This document shows, in pieces, positions 35,688-48,715 of a DNA stretch of 64,000 bases (the stretch's first letter is position 1; every line of letters begins with the position of its first letter). Both the position numbers and the translations under genes were made by a program. The stretch comes from Heterobilharzia americana (lineage: Eukaryota; Platyhelminthes; Trematoda; Strigeidida; Schistosomatidae). The stretch is from contig OX104127.1 in NCBI GenBank assembly GCA_944470555.2, forward strand, positions 152,597,776 through 152,661,775, written 5' to 3'. The notes under the pieces were generated by a model that was not told where the DNA came from, searched no databases, and saw only the letters and a program-made list of their open reading frames with translations.

Positions 35688-38263
35688 GTAAGAGTTTTTT
35701 TGTTGACCAGTGTTAAGCTATTTACCTTACCTATTTGTAAACCTAAATCGTTTTGATGTCAAGCCATACCGTTTTTAGATCGATTCCAATTCTAGCAAAA
35801 CTGTGAAGCTCCAGCATTCTTCAACTGGTGAAGATTGTTCCTAAAAATATTAAATCCTTTTAAGGTGGTATATTAAAGTTACGTATAGAGACAATGATAA
35901 AATTTTAGCAGACACAACAAATAATACTCAAGGTATCGGGTCAACCTACTAAGCCACTTGTGAAAACAACCCCATAGCTTAATTATTTCAAAAACGTATG
36001 CAGAGGATTTTGTTTAGAATGACAACTAAACCATCTAGATCAGAGAACACAACACTATCAAAATCACCCCCATGAGCTGCAAATATTTTTTATCATTTTA
36101 TCCAGTTTGCGGGTTGAACACATCTATTCAGACTTGATGTACAAACACTTCTCAATATGACAAAAACTGTTTCTTAAATGTTGGAGAAACGTCTTATTCG
36201 TTTTATTGAAAATGATGACAAATATTTTCACCCTGGTCCATTGTACTTCGTGAAAATACTCAAAATCCCTTTGGATACTTTCGATAAATAGGCATTCGGT
36301 AATCGTATGGAATTATGATGGAAGTACTGTAGCATGCTAAACGCGAAGATCATTCCCATAATCGCGACTGTATGTCAAGATTTTGGGTAATCACTAGTGC
36401 ATAGTGAATAATTCAGTGTCACTGCTCGTAAGATACGTAAGTGATCATTTTCTGCCAGTTGGATTGTAACCTGTCATTGTTAAAGAGTTGTAGGATAACT
36501 GAATGAATGAGTTGGTTGATACCGTATTCAATATTCTGATACTTATCAAAGTTTCAAGATGAACAAAAATGTTTAGGGTATCACATATTGTAAAGCCTGA
36601 ATACGATTTTATCAATGAACAACTTTAGTAGAGGTCATTTCAGATGTATGTGAGGGCGTTTATAATAAATTTCTGAAAAATGTCCTACCTTTGACTTTAT
36701 TATACGACTATCTTGCCCAGGGTAGTTCGTAGCTACTTGTAATCAGTCGTGTAAGCCTTAGAAAATTTACTTTTCACTTCTCTCAGTTACTTTTACGATT
36801 TTAAACAGCTGACAGATAACATCTTGAGATAAAAGTTGCTGTTGGTTAAAGGTATAACGATCTTAAACGCTAAAACGGTTGTCTTTTCTTGTGTGGCCCA
36901 TTTAAAGCAAATGAAGTCAGCACTACTATGAGATTAATTTTGTCAGTTTAGTGGTTTGAATGTCATGCAGATTGGTTGAGTATATTGGGAAGAATGGTTC
37001 TCAACTTACTGAAAATCAAGGGTCCTGGATATATCAGGTGAATTATAGGTAATATGTCTTCTGTTTGTCTGTGACTATATCTCTTTAGCAAAGCATGTAC
37101 ACCACATGAAGTTATACCAGTAGTTCACAATTACTTTAGACTGAAATGAAACAATTCCTAGTGACATAAAATTCCAGTTCAGCAGATGAGGGAGTAGTTA
37201 ACTACAACGAAAATTGCCAATATATATGTGAGATGATACATGTAACTATAAGGTTGGAAGTAAATTAGTAACAGTTTATGAGTGTCACACTTTACAACAG
37301 ACAGACAGTTTGTTTGATATTTTCAGTAGTAACTATCAAAATATTGGATCTACGATGGTGTGTTAGAATAACAGTTGCCTGTACTTGACTGATTTTTTTA
37401 ATCCTTCAAAGATATTGCACAGCTGAAAAGAGGATCTACGAGAAAATTCGATGCAACAAAATAAAATATGGTACTAATTAAAACTTCATTCTCAGATCCA
37501 ACAAACCCTGACACATCTGTGTCCCAATGGCTAACTCATGAAGTCTACGAATAAACAGTGAAGAAATAGCAATTACGAATAAGGTAGAACTGTACAGTGG
37601 TTTACTTGAGAAACTAAGTTGGTAGTCATCATTGAGAAAATCTATAAAAGCTTCGGAAGTGCATAGTTCAAGGCTTCCTCATTTGATCAGTGTTCTAAGA
37701 GTACTAAACTGCATTTTGAATCAAATTGCCTGTCAACATGTTCTGTAATTAATTTCGGTTAGTTAAAGTAAAATAAAAATTCTGTATACTTTGACGTTCA
37801 GCCGTACAATGTATGTGCTGACACTTCTTGATTTATATGTAGCTTGCATCAATTACGCGGTCAGAAGCGTTATACACAGGCCAGTTGATCAACTAAATCA
37901 CAAAAATCTGAACCTAAACATATGACTTTATGTTGACTGTATCTGACTGCTCATAAAAGCACCAGCGTGAACATTATCTTGCAGAGTTTATTCTACAAAA
38001 TTTACATTTCACTTTTTTCGTAACAGAATAAAAGAGTAGTGTATATATCACAATGTGGTTCTGTATTTGTGTAGAATAGAACAAAGATGACTCATTAGAA
38101 CTTAGACTGTTTAAGGATGTGCACAGTTAGCTTGAAATGTTAGTTAACAAATTTCACCTCTATTCGAGGCTTTATAAAGATGTTTTTGAGCTGAACTATC
38201 TATGGCTGTAAAATGATGTTGGGATATTGATTAATTCCACTCTCTAAATGGTTACTTTTACAG
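35688..38263 (+). other. Intron 1 seen of Ig gene
   Basis: About 2.6 kb, GT-AG, phase 0. AT-rich with no recognised repeat or coding sequence. Confidence 0.6.
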
Positions 38264-38362
38264 GAACTGGATGCACTAACGTGGATTCGCTCGCCAAGAC
38301 AGCTTCTAACTAAAGGTGTTTTCAGAGTTGCAGACAATCCTAGAATATTTCTAGCACCAATG
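38264..38362 (+). CDS. Ig-domain adhesion protein, exon 2: middle of Ig1
   Basis: A 99-bp exon, phase 0 at both ends, between 'cttttacag' and donor atg|gtaagc. It encodes ELDALTWIRSPRQLLTKGVF and then RVADNPRIFLAPM. The Trp in LTWIR is the invariant C-strand tryptophan that packs on the Ig disulfide. It continues exon 1 without frame change, and the next exon also enters in phase 0. Confidence 0.88.
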
Positions 38363-40682
38363 GTAAGCTGGTTTTGAAAGTTAACAGTATTTAGTCTAAT
38401 TAGACTTGTAACGCATTAGTATGACTGGTATACGATATTATTTTATGATTTTGAAACCACATATAAAAACGTATGACGAATAAAGTGGAAACCAGACACT
38501 GATTAAGCGGTATACAAGACAGTGACCTCTATTATATAATGCGCATAAACAACACTTTGTCAGCTAAGGCTTGTCTGAATAGTATAATTAGGAAACTCGT
38601 ATATATTTAGAATTCTATTACTGATCATCCTACGAAGTAGTTTTCACAAGATATATTATTATGAATATTTTTACCTCAAAGATCCTTTGGAAGCTACAGT
38701 AATATTAAAAACAGTAAGTAGGTAACTTAAATAACATTTTAAGGGATTTGCTTTACCTCAGAATGTAGTAGTGTAGTGCTACGGAATCATTTTACGGTCT
38801 ACAAAGACTTATCATTTATGTAAACTAAGATGTTTCTTCAGCAACTTTAGACAAGTAAAATATGGGAATGAAATGTAGTGCTATGAAACTGCCCAAAGTA
38901 ACTAGTCACTACAGTGTTCAGTGGAGAGGTTGAGTCCTTGACAAGGTCGTATCATGATTATTTTATTTTCGAAGCCATTTCATAGTATTGTTGGGTTTAT
39001 TTTAATTATTTTTGACAGCAATATGTCTCAGGAGTTATACCTTGCCTGTCAACAGAAGTGCATTTATCTTTTCATATATATTTAAACTGACGTATCACCA
39101 CAAATGCTGGAATACATATGGTACCTGACTTTGTTGATCTATTGAATCTGTATGTGGAACTGAAGTTAGATGATTTAACAGTTTTCAGTAACTTATCACG
39201 ATTTTGAGTACCTGACTCTGATTTATCTAAAGTTTCACGGTAGGCTGACAGGATTTTTGGGATGACAGGGTTTGAAGATTGCAGGTAGTCTATGATATGA
39301 ATCAAAACCTTAGGAAGCAGGTTGCCGGTACATTCAGAATTGATCTTTAGGCAAACGATAACTAACACTTACCATACTTTTATGATGATGCCATATTACC
39401 ATATTCTTTTTTAAATCATAAGATTGAAATGCATAACAAATTGAACTAATTCCCAATTACCAATGACTCCTAATTATTCCCGTTAACAGATGCAAGTATT
39501 TTTCCTAAAATTATGTGTATCCTAATATGGATAAGAACAGATGGAATAGACTTTGCAGACTGATTTTTTACTTAAGGCTATGATGAACTCAGTTGAAAGT
39601 ATGTCGCAGTCGTAACAGGATTCAAGACAAATCCCTTCAGGTTGGTGGGAAACCACTGCATCATCTTTGCTGCTGAATGCTTTTTCCGACCAGTGAGAAT
39701 TTCACTTCAGGCGTCTGTCCACTGCTTATCCAAATGATAGTTGGGCGAAACCTTTGGTAAATGGAGCAAAACCAAGAAACACTTGTGACTTGTGGACCTT
39801 CGTCCAAACTAAAGTTCATCTGCCTAACGGTTGGAATTCTGTTGTTATCATCCATCTTATCGTCAGCCGTATACATGAACGTCATTTTTAACTGAATTTT
39901 ACTCACACTTAACAACTATTTCTGTCAATTTTCTTGGTGAACCGTCGCAGCAATACTTATCAACCAAAAACCATAAATTAGACATCATTTTGACAACTGG
40001 CTTAGTATATAGTGAAATATAAGTGATTTAATAATGCAGACTGTTTATGCAAATATTACCGATGTTTCAATAAACGCCTTCTACGTTATAAACAATGTAG
40101 TTTGCTTTCAGACCTAACACTGGAAGTTTTTGGTTGTGTTGTATTCTCCGAGCTGGAAGTTTAAATGCAACAGACTTAAGAGGCTGCTAAAATTATAAGG
40201 CAGTTTATACGGTCATATTTTATGTTCTTCTCAATTTCGCCAACCTTAGTTATCAAAAACACCATACATAATATATAGAAAGAAGGGCTGACAAGAAACT
40301 ATTTCTGGTTAAACTATACAAGTTCGTCAAAAGCTGTTTTGAAAACTTGTGCTTTCTCACTCTGAACATACATCTCAACTGGATTTACCCTCTTTTGGGA
40401 AAAACTAACTATCCAGTTTGCAAGACACAATCAGAGTAAATAATTTGGAAATGTTGTAGAAGATAAGCCTGATATACAATGAATTTACATTGCACATGTG
40501 GTATACAGCATTTATGATAACATTAAAATTCATACTACTAGATTATATTATAAGTAGTCGTATAATTCTTAAAATAAACAGTATCTAACAAAATTATAGT
40601 TCAAATGAAAGTATACACAATAATATGACACAAAATCTTATCTTTAATATTCATATAATTAATTTTGTGTTTTTTTCCTTAG
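38363..40682 (+). other. Intron 2 of Ig gene, with unexplained minus-strand ORFs
   Basis: About 2.3 kb, phase 0. Minus-strand frames at 39072-39368 (98 codons, protein-like, with ILSAYRETLDKSESGTQNRD) and 39661-39915 (84 codons) match no family I know. They have no clear splice context. They could be relics of an old insertion. Confidence 0.45.
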
Positions 40683-40812
40683 GATCTTTTAAAACCGAGA
40701 GCGTTAAGTTTATTTTTGAGACCCGCTTTATCGGAAGATAAAGGCGAATACAGATGTACATTAACTTTAAAAGATAGAATCCATATTCATATAGTCTCTC
40801 TTGGTGTAACAG
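40683..40812 (+). CDS. Ig-domain adhesion protein, exon 3: end of Ig1
   Basis: The acceptor 'ttttttccttag' precedes DLLKPRALSLFLRPALSEDK followed by GEYRCTLTLKD. The D-x-G-x-Y-x-C motif (DKGEYRC) gives the second Ig cysteine on strand F. The exon ends at acag|gtaagc in phase 1, which sets the phase for all later junctions. Ig1 is therefore built from three exons, with C (exon 1), W (exon 2) and C (exon 3). Confidence 0.92.
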
Positions 40813-41482
40813 GTAAGCGTACGATCGAATTGCATTCACTGTATAACCTACTGTCTATTAACACTTGTAAATGAATGTCATACGCAACAGTACTTTCTAT
40901 CGGATTTCTTTGTTTTCGGCTTGATTGTTTTTTGTGATCATTACTCAACTTCATGTTAGATATCATTACCACACTTTAGTGCATGTACAGAGACATGTGA
41001 AACTGATGTCATTGCCAAAAAAGAATCAAACTTTCAAAGCAGCAGAAACACCATGTTTGATATGGTTAAGCATTTTTAACCTATTTTAGCATAATAAATT
41101 TTATATTATAACATATCGATATATCGAAAAAGAACGTAGAGCTTCTTTGTGTTGTATTGGTTAGCAATTCCACATTGCAGTCTATCCTTCACTGCGAGCA
41201 CACATTGTATCGTTACTGTTTTTTTGCATCGATTAGTTTTACAATAAAATAGCCTTTAAAGTAAAGGATATGACTTATTTAGTTAAGACTAGGCATTACC
41301 GAAAAGCACAGACTAAGAGACGAACCTTTCGAATACCCTTTGGCTTTAATGGTGTAGTACCTCATGTCATTTAGTGACACAAATTATCGTTGATCTATTT
41401 TTGTCAAAAATCTTTCAACAGAATAAAATTTACACTAGTTTATTCATTTCTCCAATATCGTGTTGAACTACATTAATTACAG

Positions 41483-41680
41483 TACCTCCGACAATAATTA
41501 AATCTCCAGTACCATATCTCAAAGTTGATGAAGGCTCTGTGCTGGAGTTAAATTGTTTAGCAATAGGAGATCCACCGCCTCAATTAACTTGGAAAATTCA
41601 TTCCAATCGCCTATCAACAGAAGATGGAAATGATGATAAATTATTATCAGTTTTTGAAGCATTTTCGGAGTTAGGAGTGC
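41483..41680 (+). CDS. Ig-domain adhesion protein, exon 4: first half of Ig2
   Basis: The split codon g|ta gives the VPP linker typical between Ig domains of IgLON and lachesin proteins (VPPTIIKSP). The exon then encodes VDEGSVLELNCLAIGDPPPQ and LTWKIH, with strand-B Cys and strand-C Trp of an I-set Ig. The donor is tgc|gtaagt at 41681. Both ends are phase 1. GDPPPQLTW is a close match to the usual G-x-P-x-P-x-(I/L)-x-W pattern. Confidence 0.93.
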
Positions 41681-44239
41681 GTAAGTTTTTAATTCTGTCT
41701 TCCAAGTTTATATATTTTTTCCGATGAGACAGAATGGAATGGATTGCCCACATAATCAGTATTTATCACTCGGTATATTATACTGAATGGATAAAACAAA
41801 CAAGACATGACAGATATATATTTCATCACGAGATACTCATATGGGTTAAAAGTTTCAAATGAATAGCTGATTTTTTGTATTACAAGGAGAGTAAATCAGG
41901 TCCGGCTTTTGTCTGAAAGAAAATTCCTTATTGTAGCTTTAGGGAAGAGTGATCCGAAATAGCGTACATATTGTTCACATTGATGTAGTTCATATTTATT
42001 TTTTGAAAAAAAGCTACAGCGGTAACGACTTTTCAGTACTTTTTAGGATTTTGTGAAGGTACAACTAATGTCCATTTTCACGCTAGATTAGTTTGTCGCG
42101 GTATAAGTAATGTAGACTCTGAGTCCTTAATGTTCATAGAAAACTATAATTGAAGTGTGCATGCGGTCACTGATGTGAATGATTAATGCTGAGTTTTGTG
42201 AGATTCCTCCCAACCGATGGGTTGCAAATTAGGAACTGTCCTTTTACAGATGCAGTACTTCGACATACGACAATGGATACTAATTAATGAGAATACTGTC
42301 TCTGCACTACTGAAAGACGGAGAACACACGTTTAGTAAGGCAAGATTTGTTGCACCAGAAAAAGGCAGAAACTTGCTGAAAATATAACTGTCTATATGGT
42401 TAATTTTACTGAGTGGATAATTGTCAAGTTTAATATGGAGATTGCATTCTCATATGCTGGTCAACAATGAACTGATCAAATGTCAGTCACACAACCTTTG
42501 ACAGAGGTTAGTAATGGACCAACAGAATACCAATGAAACTGCTTCTGAAGAAGGTTAATGATGGGTTAATGAAATGAAAGTGACACCAACTGTGGTTAAG
42601 GTTGAGAACTAATATTTAGACCGTATTTTAAACAGAAAATATTGATAAATCAGGTATCTGTCTCTCCTTCTTAAAAGTTTCTCATTTAAGTAATATACAC
42701 GGTAGTTCACTTTATCTTAAATAAGATTTTAGTGTGGGTCGAGATGGAATCTCAGTACCGTGGTTTCGTGTCTACCAGTACTCATGTGCAAGGCGTTTCC
42801 ACAACCTTTAGGAAATTAACATTTATTTGCATATTCTAATTTTTCATTCACTGTTAAAGCCAAATACTTTACCGTTAGGTTATTTAGGTCATGACTAACC
42901 CCGTGTGGGAAAGAAGAGTGTACACAAGTATATCAACTAATAGTAACTCATGTAAGCATCTATTCCTAAGTGCTGGCTGGAGTTTGTTCAATATCTGTGA
43001 AGCATATTATTCAGAATTTTAAACTTAGTAATATAAGACAATATTTAGTGAAGTTGTTGCTAATAGTGAATACACTTAACTTCCAACTACTCTTTTACCG
43101 TCAATTATTGATCAGTGATCATGTATCAGTTAATTGTTGAGGTTATGATGGAACATTTTTCAAGATTCTTGTTTAAATTCGGCTCTGAATTCTCGTTATC
43201 ATTCATAAAAGTTTAAAACTGTAACGGCATTTGATTAAACTAACGCTGCAGAGAATCTCGTTCGTACTGTCTATACTATTCGCTCAGTATTCATGAAAAG
43301 AGATGTTAGAAATAGGTAATCACGTGGAAGATGTGAGGAAGCTGATGCGTGGGCTGTTTGTTGTAACCAGTCATCAATAATAATTGGGACATAAGTTTAT
43401 GAAACCATAAGTTAAGTGGATAAATTACATCAAACTTATCATAAAATTATACAGTTAACAATAATGCGCAAACAAAGTTAATCTGCTCCCTTTTGAGTAA
43501 CATAGAGATGACTCTTTAGATTCTTACCGAACCCGAAATAATGACCAAAACATTTCATAGTCAACTGGGGGAAAATAGGGATTTTCATTTTAATCTGCTC
43601 AGACTGTCACTTGTTAACATTACCAGAACATATTCTGAAAAGGATAAAGTTGTTAAAAGTACAGAGATAAGACAACCCTTGAATTAAAACGTTCAGTTGA
43701 ACTCATGCCATCTTAGTTATCCGAAGGTTGAGCATCTACGAGTACTGAGAGTTGTGGAGCCATCGAAGCTTGTATTCAATGTCTTGGCATAACAGCAGCA
43801 TAAATGCGAAATACTCAATTATATGACAAACTCACGCGATTATATACTTCGTGTTACATGATAACAAGTAAACAGATGAAAGACAATGATGATGACAATA
43901 ATAAGTTGCATGAATTAGGTTGTAAAGTGAGTTACTTTATCTAGCCACAAAAATGATGACTTATTCTTTTGCTACTCACACAAACTGTACTGTCGTGAGC
44001 CTTAAAAGAGCTTGGTTTTTTTAAGAAACGTTGAGTAGATACTGCAGCATAATCTGACAGTGCTTGCAGTTGTGAATAGTAACACATATACTGACTTGAT
44101 TTAAGAAGTAATTACTCTTTCTAAAATTTACCAAAAATCTTGAACTGAAAAACCTTCATTCTTTGGAAACTAGCTTAATACGATTTCGTCTAGTTTAACT
44201 GACGACTTTCATCTCATCATTTTAAAAAATTTTTTGTAG
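41681..44239 (+). other. Intron 4 of Ig gene
   Basis: About 2.6 kb, GT-AG, phase 1, AT-rich. I see no repeat or coding segment. Confidence 0.6.
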
Positions 44240-44368
44240 CCATTAATCATGATAATGGAACATTGGTTATTGGTAAACTGCACAGAAAAATGAATCGACG
44301 TTTCGTTTGCTTAGCAGCTAATGGTGTTCAGCCAGACGATCAACGAGAAGTGATTCTATCTGTTCGAT
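44240..44368 (+). CDS. Ig-domain adhesion protein, exon 5: second half of Ig2
   Basis: The acceptor is 'aattttttgtag'. Translation INHDNGTLVIGKLHRKMNRR continues with FVCLAANGVQ and EVILSVR. NGTLVI is the E strand and FVCLAANG the F strand with its Cys, where a Y-x-C is more usual. NGT is a sequon. The exon ends at cgat|gtacgt in phase 1. A standard DxGxYxC motif is replaced by KMNRRFVC, a modest departure from consensus. Confidence 0.9.
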
Positions 44369-44639
44369 GTACGTTACTTATTCATTTGTTTGTTCATTTA
44401 ACTCAGTGAAGTCTTGAAGAAGTTGACTAGAGAAAAGTAGTTGGTGACATAGCATCTCACCTGGTCAACTTATAACGATTACTGGGAAAGAAACTTATAT
44501 AAACACGTCACCTTATTAAAATATTCCTCTGGTGTTACATTTTTACTTTTGAACTGATATTTTCATTTCCGTAGTGCCATTCATTGTTTTCTTTCAGGCC
44601 AAAAAGAACGAATTTTGAGAAATAAAAACTGATTATTGT

Positions 44640-44940
44640 TATGATACTTGTAATTTTCTGTTGCTACATAGGGTCGAATTACTCGACCTCTGTTGACAGA
44701 TGGGCTCCGATACGGATGCCTCGACTCTACTGATAATTCATGATGTCATATTGGTCTTCATGACTAGCAAAAGAACCAAAAGTGCGCACCTCGTCCTATT
44801 TGGGACTCGTCAGTTGGATGTACCTGCACTCCAGTGAGTGATGTTGTTCTCACTGAGGTTCGAGCCCAGTAACCTACGCTTCTAACGTTAGAGCATTACC
44901 CACTAACCCACTGGGGCACGATAGCCACCTCTAGTGTAAC
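44640..44940 (-). repeat. Family A SINE with flank repeat, minus orientation
   Basis: The minus strand carries a tRNA-like block at about 44930-44855 (A-box-like cccagtgggttagtggg, B-box-like gggctcgaacctc), then the hammerhead body to 44768, then a 3' flank to 44640 that recurs at 8700-8850. It faces a plus-strand copy at 44976-45128. Confidence 0.75.
44768..44840 (-). ncRNA. Hammerhead motif, one side of core intact (family A)
   Basis: On the minus strand CTGACGA and stem II GTCCCAAATAGGAC are perfect family consensus, and helix III pairs as GTGC/GCAC. However, the GAAA box reads GAGG, the 15.1-16.1 A-U pair has become G-C, and the cleavage base is T. These changes should block cleavage. 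Confidence 0.65.
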
Positions 44941-44975
44941 AGGTAACAACAACTAACACACGTTGTACAAGAGGT

Positions 44976-45128
44976 GACTATCGTGTCTCAGTGGCTTTGT
45001 GGGTAGGGCTCTGACGTTTGGTTCGAGTCCAAGTAGGAACAGCATCAGTCACTGGGATGGAGGTACATCCAGTTGATGAGTGTCAGATACGACGAGACGT
45101 ACGTTCTGGATTCCTCTGCTAGTCACCA
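44976..45128 (+). repeat. Family A SINE with decayed hammerhead, plus orientation
   Basis: The tRNA-like block (44980-45030: A-box-like ctcagtggctttgtggg, B-box-like ggttcgagtcc) is followed by the ribozyme body with TTGATGA at about 45072, a broken stem II, GAGAC, and the substrate-like strand 'ttctggattcctctgctag'. With the copy at 44640-44940 it forms a head-to-head palindrome around about 35 bp. Confidence 0.7.
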
Positions 45129-45129
45129 A

Positions 45130-47130
45130 GGTCGATATACAATGCGATTGTCTTTACTACGTAACCTGTCCTCGGCAGCTACAGGAGCCTAAAATTATTA
45201 TGGAATCAGTGCAGACGAAAATCAGTGGTGCATTTTTGTGCTGGAACATGAAAGACAGGCCCAATGAGTATGGTAAGATAGGAGAACCAAAACGATATAC
45301 CGAACTACTGCAATAAAAATGATGACATTTGTTTATTTCTAAGTAGTTGGAGGGAAGATCCCAGAGTTTTAGCACAAGGTGTCAAAATAATAATAGGGAT
45401 TCTGATGATGAAAGCAAACGTCCATCATGACAACAAAAAGTCAGGCTGGTCTTCATACTATCTTACCTTAATACTCATATTCGAGTGCGAATTTTAAAAA
45501 GTTTACATCTTTACAGACCATGAAATACCTTTGATCATTAATTGGAAGAACTGTTTTAAAATGAAAGTCACACCCTACTTACACATTAGCTTATGTAGCC
45601 AGCAGACGAAACATCTTGTCTTTTTGAGTTTAATATTTTATTCTCATAAATAGATTCGACTTAAATTATTTCTCAGTGTAAATAGGAAGGTAAACTCAGA
45701 GAAAACCATGTACACTGCCTAATCTGCTTACATGACATGTATCGTTTTCAGATACCAGGTAATGTACCGACTGAGCCTATGCCATCCTGTTGCTGACCAC
45801 AAAGTTGTTTGATTCCAATAATCACTGTAAGCAATATAAAAACTCTTTTTACCTAAATGAACAGCTTTATTTCAAACAGTATACAATATATAGAAAAATA
45901 AATAAGGACTCTTGGACGTCATATCTTACTCTTTGAGAAAGTTAGGAATAAATTGTGACGACATCTCATTACTTGACCTGTAGAAGTTAATCTAAATTTG
46001 AAAACAGCATAATTTTGGTTAGATACAAACAATTTGTTTTGTCGACTTCATGATATAAAAAAGATGGTTATTTTATCAGTTACTCTGTAGGTGCACACAA
46101 AATAATTCCCAGGATTAAATTTTAGGCTATTAATTTAAATATGACACTGAACATATTTTAAACCAACCCACTCACTGCATTTCATATTGAGCACAGAAGA
46201 AGATGCTGCAGAGAAATAATCTTAACATGGTTTACTAAAATGCTTATACTGGTGGTTAGTAGTACTGTCCGGTAAAGTGCCACCTAATTTTGGCCTCTAT
46301 AGATTATTGTTGGTAGTATCGTCCCACATTGTTTACTTTTTGTACGAGAACGTGAAAAGCATAATTAACTTAGGTAAAGAAAAGACTGAGATTATCAGAA
46401 AGCTGACGCAGTGAAGCCAGTAGTCAGAAAGTTCAATAGAGATATCTACGTATCTCCGATGTTATGGGGTTAGAATACAAGAAGAGTGAGTAGAAACATA
46501 AAAATACTAGGGTTAATATGTCGTACTAACTGCACTAACAGTGATAACTACAGAATCATTTCTGATTTCAGGCAATTTCTAAACCCGACTTTTTTCTAAG
46601 AATGTAATGATATTTCCGTTGAACATATTTAGTGTAGCGAAAACCAATTTGTCAACACATTTCACCGTCTGTACCAGAGATAAACCATTTTGTTCCACCA
46701 GTCGCGAAAGGTACATGCTGACTGTATCCTTAATTAAGTTACTTAATTAAGACATATCACTAGATCATGAAGACATTAACTTCCGATATGAATTTAGTGA
46801 GGTGAACTTATGGAGTATGAGTTGAGGCTCAAAATATTGCAAAGCTCTGAGGTTGTCGGTTCCAAGAGACAACTTAGAATCAATGTGAGTTGCTCAGTTT
46901 GGACTTTTCACTGTTAAACCTACTCTTTAAATGGGAATATATTTTTAGTAGCGTGCTCTTCCCGTCAATTTCCTTGCTCCTCCAGAACATGATATTTTGT
47001 GTTGCTTTACGCAACACAATAATTATTCTCTTACCCATCATTTCATGACCAGCATTCAAGCATTGACAGAATCGCGGTTCAATATAATATGGTAAATGAA
47101 TGCGATTAACATATTTTAGTGGTAATGATG
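45130..47130. other. Unassigned part of intron 5
   Basis: No gene or repeat I can match. The short ORF 45080-45316 begins in the SINE and has no motif. Confidence 0.35.
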
Positions 47131-47290
47131 GATAGTGAGGCTAACGGTAGAATCTAGAACAAGCGTTTCATCTTATTTAGAACTCCCCAGTCATGTGTAC
47201 CTGCTTACAGTGAGCGATGTTGTTCTCACTACGACTTGAACCCAAAACCAATTGCTTCAAACGCCAGAGCGTTAGGTCAAGACAGCCACT
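47130..47290 (-). repeat. Family A SINE, dead hammerhead
   Basis: The minus strand has a tRNA-like block (47285-47220: gcgtttgaagcaattgg region with B-box-like gggttcaagtc), then CTGGGGA, a weakened stem II, GAAAC, and a substrate strand 'ttctagattctaccgttagc'. Core A6 is G, so activity is not expected although the GAAA box is intact. Confidence 0.65.
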
Positions 47291-47616
47291 CCTTGTGCTA
47301 CGGGTACACCTTTTATCTTAGTTACGGAATCTGTAACAAGAAAATAACTTACCCCATAAGAAAGACAGGAGACTATGTTGAAAGGGTTATATTTGAGAAT
47401 CAAGCAGTTGACTGCTTTCATCGTAGATATTACTTTGAAACATACTCTAATCATAACTGCGTTATTATGTTGCATTTTGATGGTTCGACCCCTTCATATC
47501 CAAGTAATATATACGTAAAGAATAACGGTGAACACCGAACAGATCATTTTACTGCTGATTCTCGCTATTGCATCTTAGATTTAAAGACTAATTTCCCCTG
47601 TTATTCAGAATAAATC
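47291..47616 (+). pseudogene. Unidentified ORF in intron 5
   Basis: A plus-strand frame that opens inside the SINE runs for about 105 further codons to 47613. It includes KTGDYVERVIFENQAVDCFH and HFTADSRYCILDLKTNFPCY, with a protein-like mix of residues. I recognise no domain, and it does not look Ig-like. There are no convincing splice sites. Confidence 0.2.
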
Positions 47617-47729
47617 TACTCCAAGACCAAACTGGTTCTCGTTAATGCCGTGCAAAATGTAAACGTTGAGTTAGCAACTATCCTTAAATACTTATCCTCT
47701 TTAAAGTAGAATTTTACATTTTATATTTA

Positions 47730-47797
47730 AAATATTGTTTATGTAAGAATTTGACTGAAGATTGAATAAGTAAAATCTGTGACTTCTTAATAGATAA
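47730..47797 (+). repeat. Duplicate of exon 6 splice-donor region
   Basis: This segment matches 49250-49317 at roughly 85-90 % over about 68 bp. The match covers the last 14 bp of exon 6 (aaaatattgtttac) and the first about 54 bp of intron 6, including the donor gtaagag (here gtaagaa). The match does not extend upstream into the exon. It therefore forms a decoy donor 1.35 kb upstream of the real exon. Confidence 0.7.
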
Positions 47798-47880
47798 CAT
47801 TTAACATCTCATCATTTGGTGATCGAAAAAGGAAATAGTCAGCAATGTCACTGAATACTTTCAGATGCTGGTTTATAACA

Positions 47881-48715
47881 TCAAAATGTCCGACACCAAC
47901 CCACCGACAAAATCAAGGTAAAACCTCGCACATAAGTGCATTGATTTAAGTTGAAACACTCCACAGTAATATACAGAGAACTGGCGAGTAGAAAAAGAGC
48001 GAGATAAAAGTAGACTAAGTCGTGTGAGAGGATAAACGATCTGGTGATAATGGTTAGTACGAATATTGGAGCTTTAGAAGATAACAAGGAGTGAATACTT
48101 CTGCGCCATCGTGATCGATTTCTAGCCATGTCACCAAGAGTTTCCAACAACGGATTCCTATTTTCTCGAGGCAGTCTACATCTTCCTACACGATTCACAC
48201 CAGTTAGAGATTTCATGGACGTTGCCACATCCTGGTCTGGTCACTCTGAACCCTCTTCCAACCTAATCCAACTTCCCTTTGCATGGTACGTCGAGGTACG
48301 TAATAGCTCGGCATGTACAGTACATGTCACAGCCATCCCAGTCAATTCAAGTTCACAACCTCATCAGCTGACTTGCCTATCACACTTCAACTGACCTCAA
48401 TATTGCTCACAACATAATTCCATTAAACGCAGGTATTGCTATGAAAACATCTGTGATCAAAACCCTGTAATCCCTTCATGCCATCTACTTTTAAAGGCCA
48501 TGTCCCATAGCTGTATAACAGAGCAGAACGCACTACAACACAGTATGCTTATCTTTCGACAGACAGTCGTATATATCGCCAATCAGTGACACAGATGACG
48601 CAAGTTGGCAGATGATGAACAGATCATCTATATCCGAGTTGAGATTTCGTCAACAACCACCCCGTTCAAGCTGATGTAACTCCCTAAGAAAGTGAAATAT
48701 TTGACTGACAAGATC
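47881..48715 (-). mobile_element. SR2-like LINE 3' part
   Basis: The minus strand gives a C-terminal block GVNRVGRCRLPRENRNPLLE followed by TLGDMARNRSRWRRSIHSL (48225-48070), which matches the end of schistosome SR2-type ORFs. Upstream (48700-48240) frames show RT-end pieces with a degenerate ALLYSYGTWPLK (expected LLYGCETWPL). The 3' UTR (48070-47900) matches 18601-18868. Many frameshifts are present. Confidence 0.8.

Noticed and set aside
47236..47613. ORF as an alternative Ig exon near the duplicated donor
   Set aside because: It begins inside a SINE, shows no Ig cysteine-tryptophan pattern and has no splice sites that fit phase 1.
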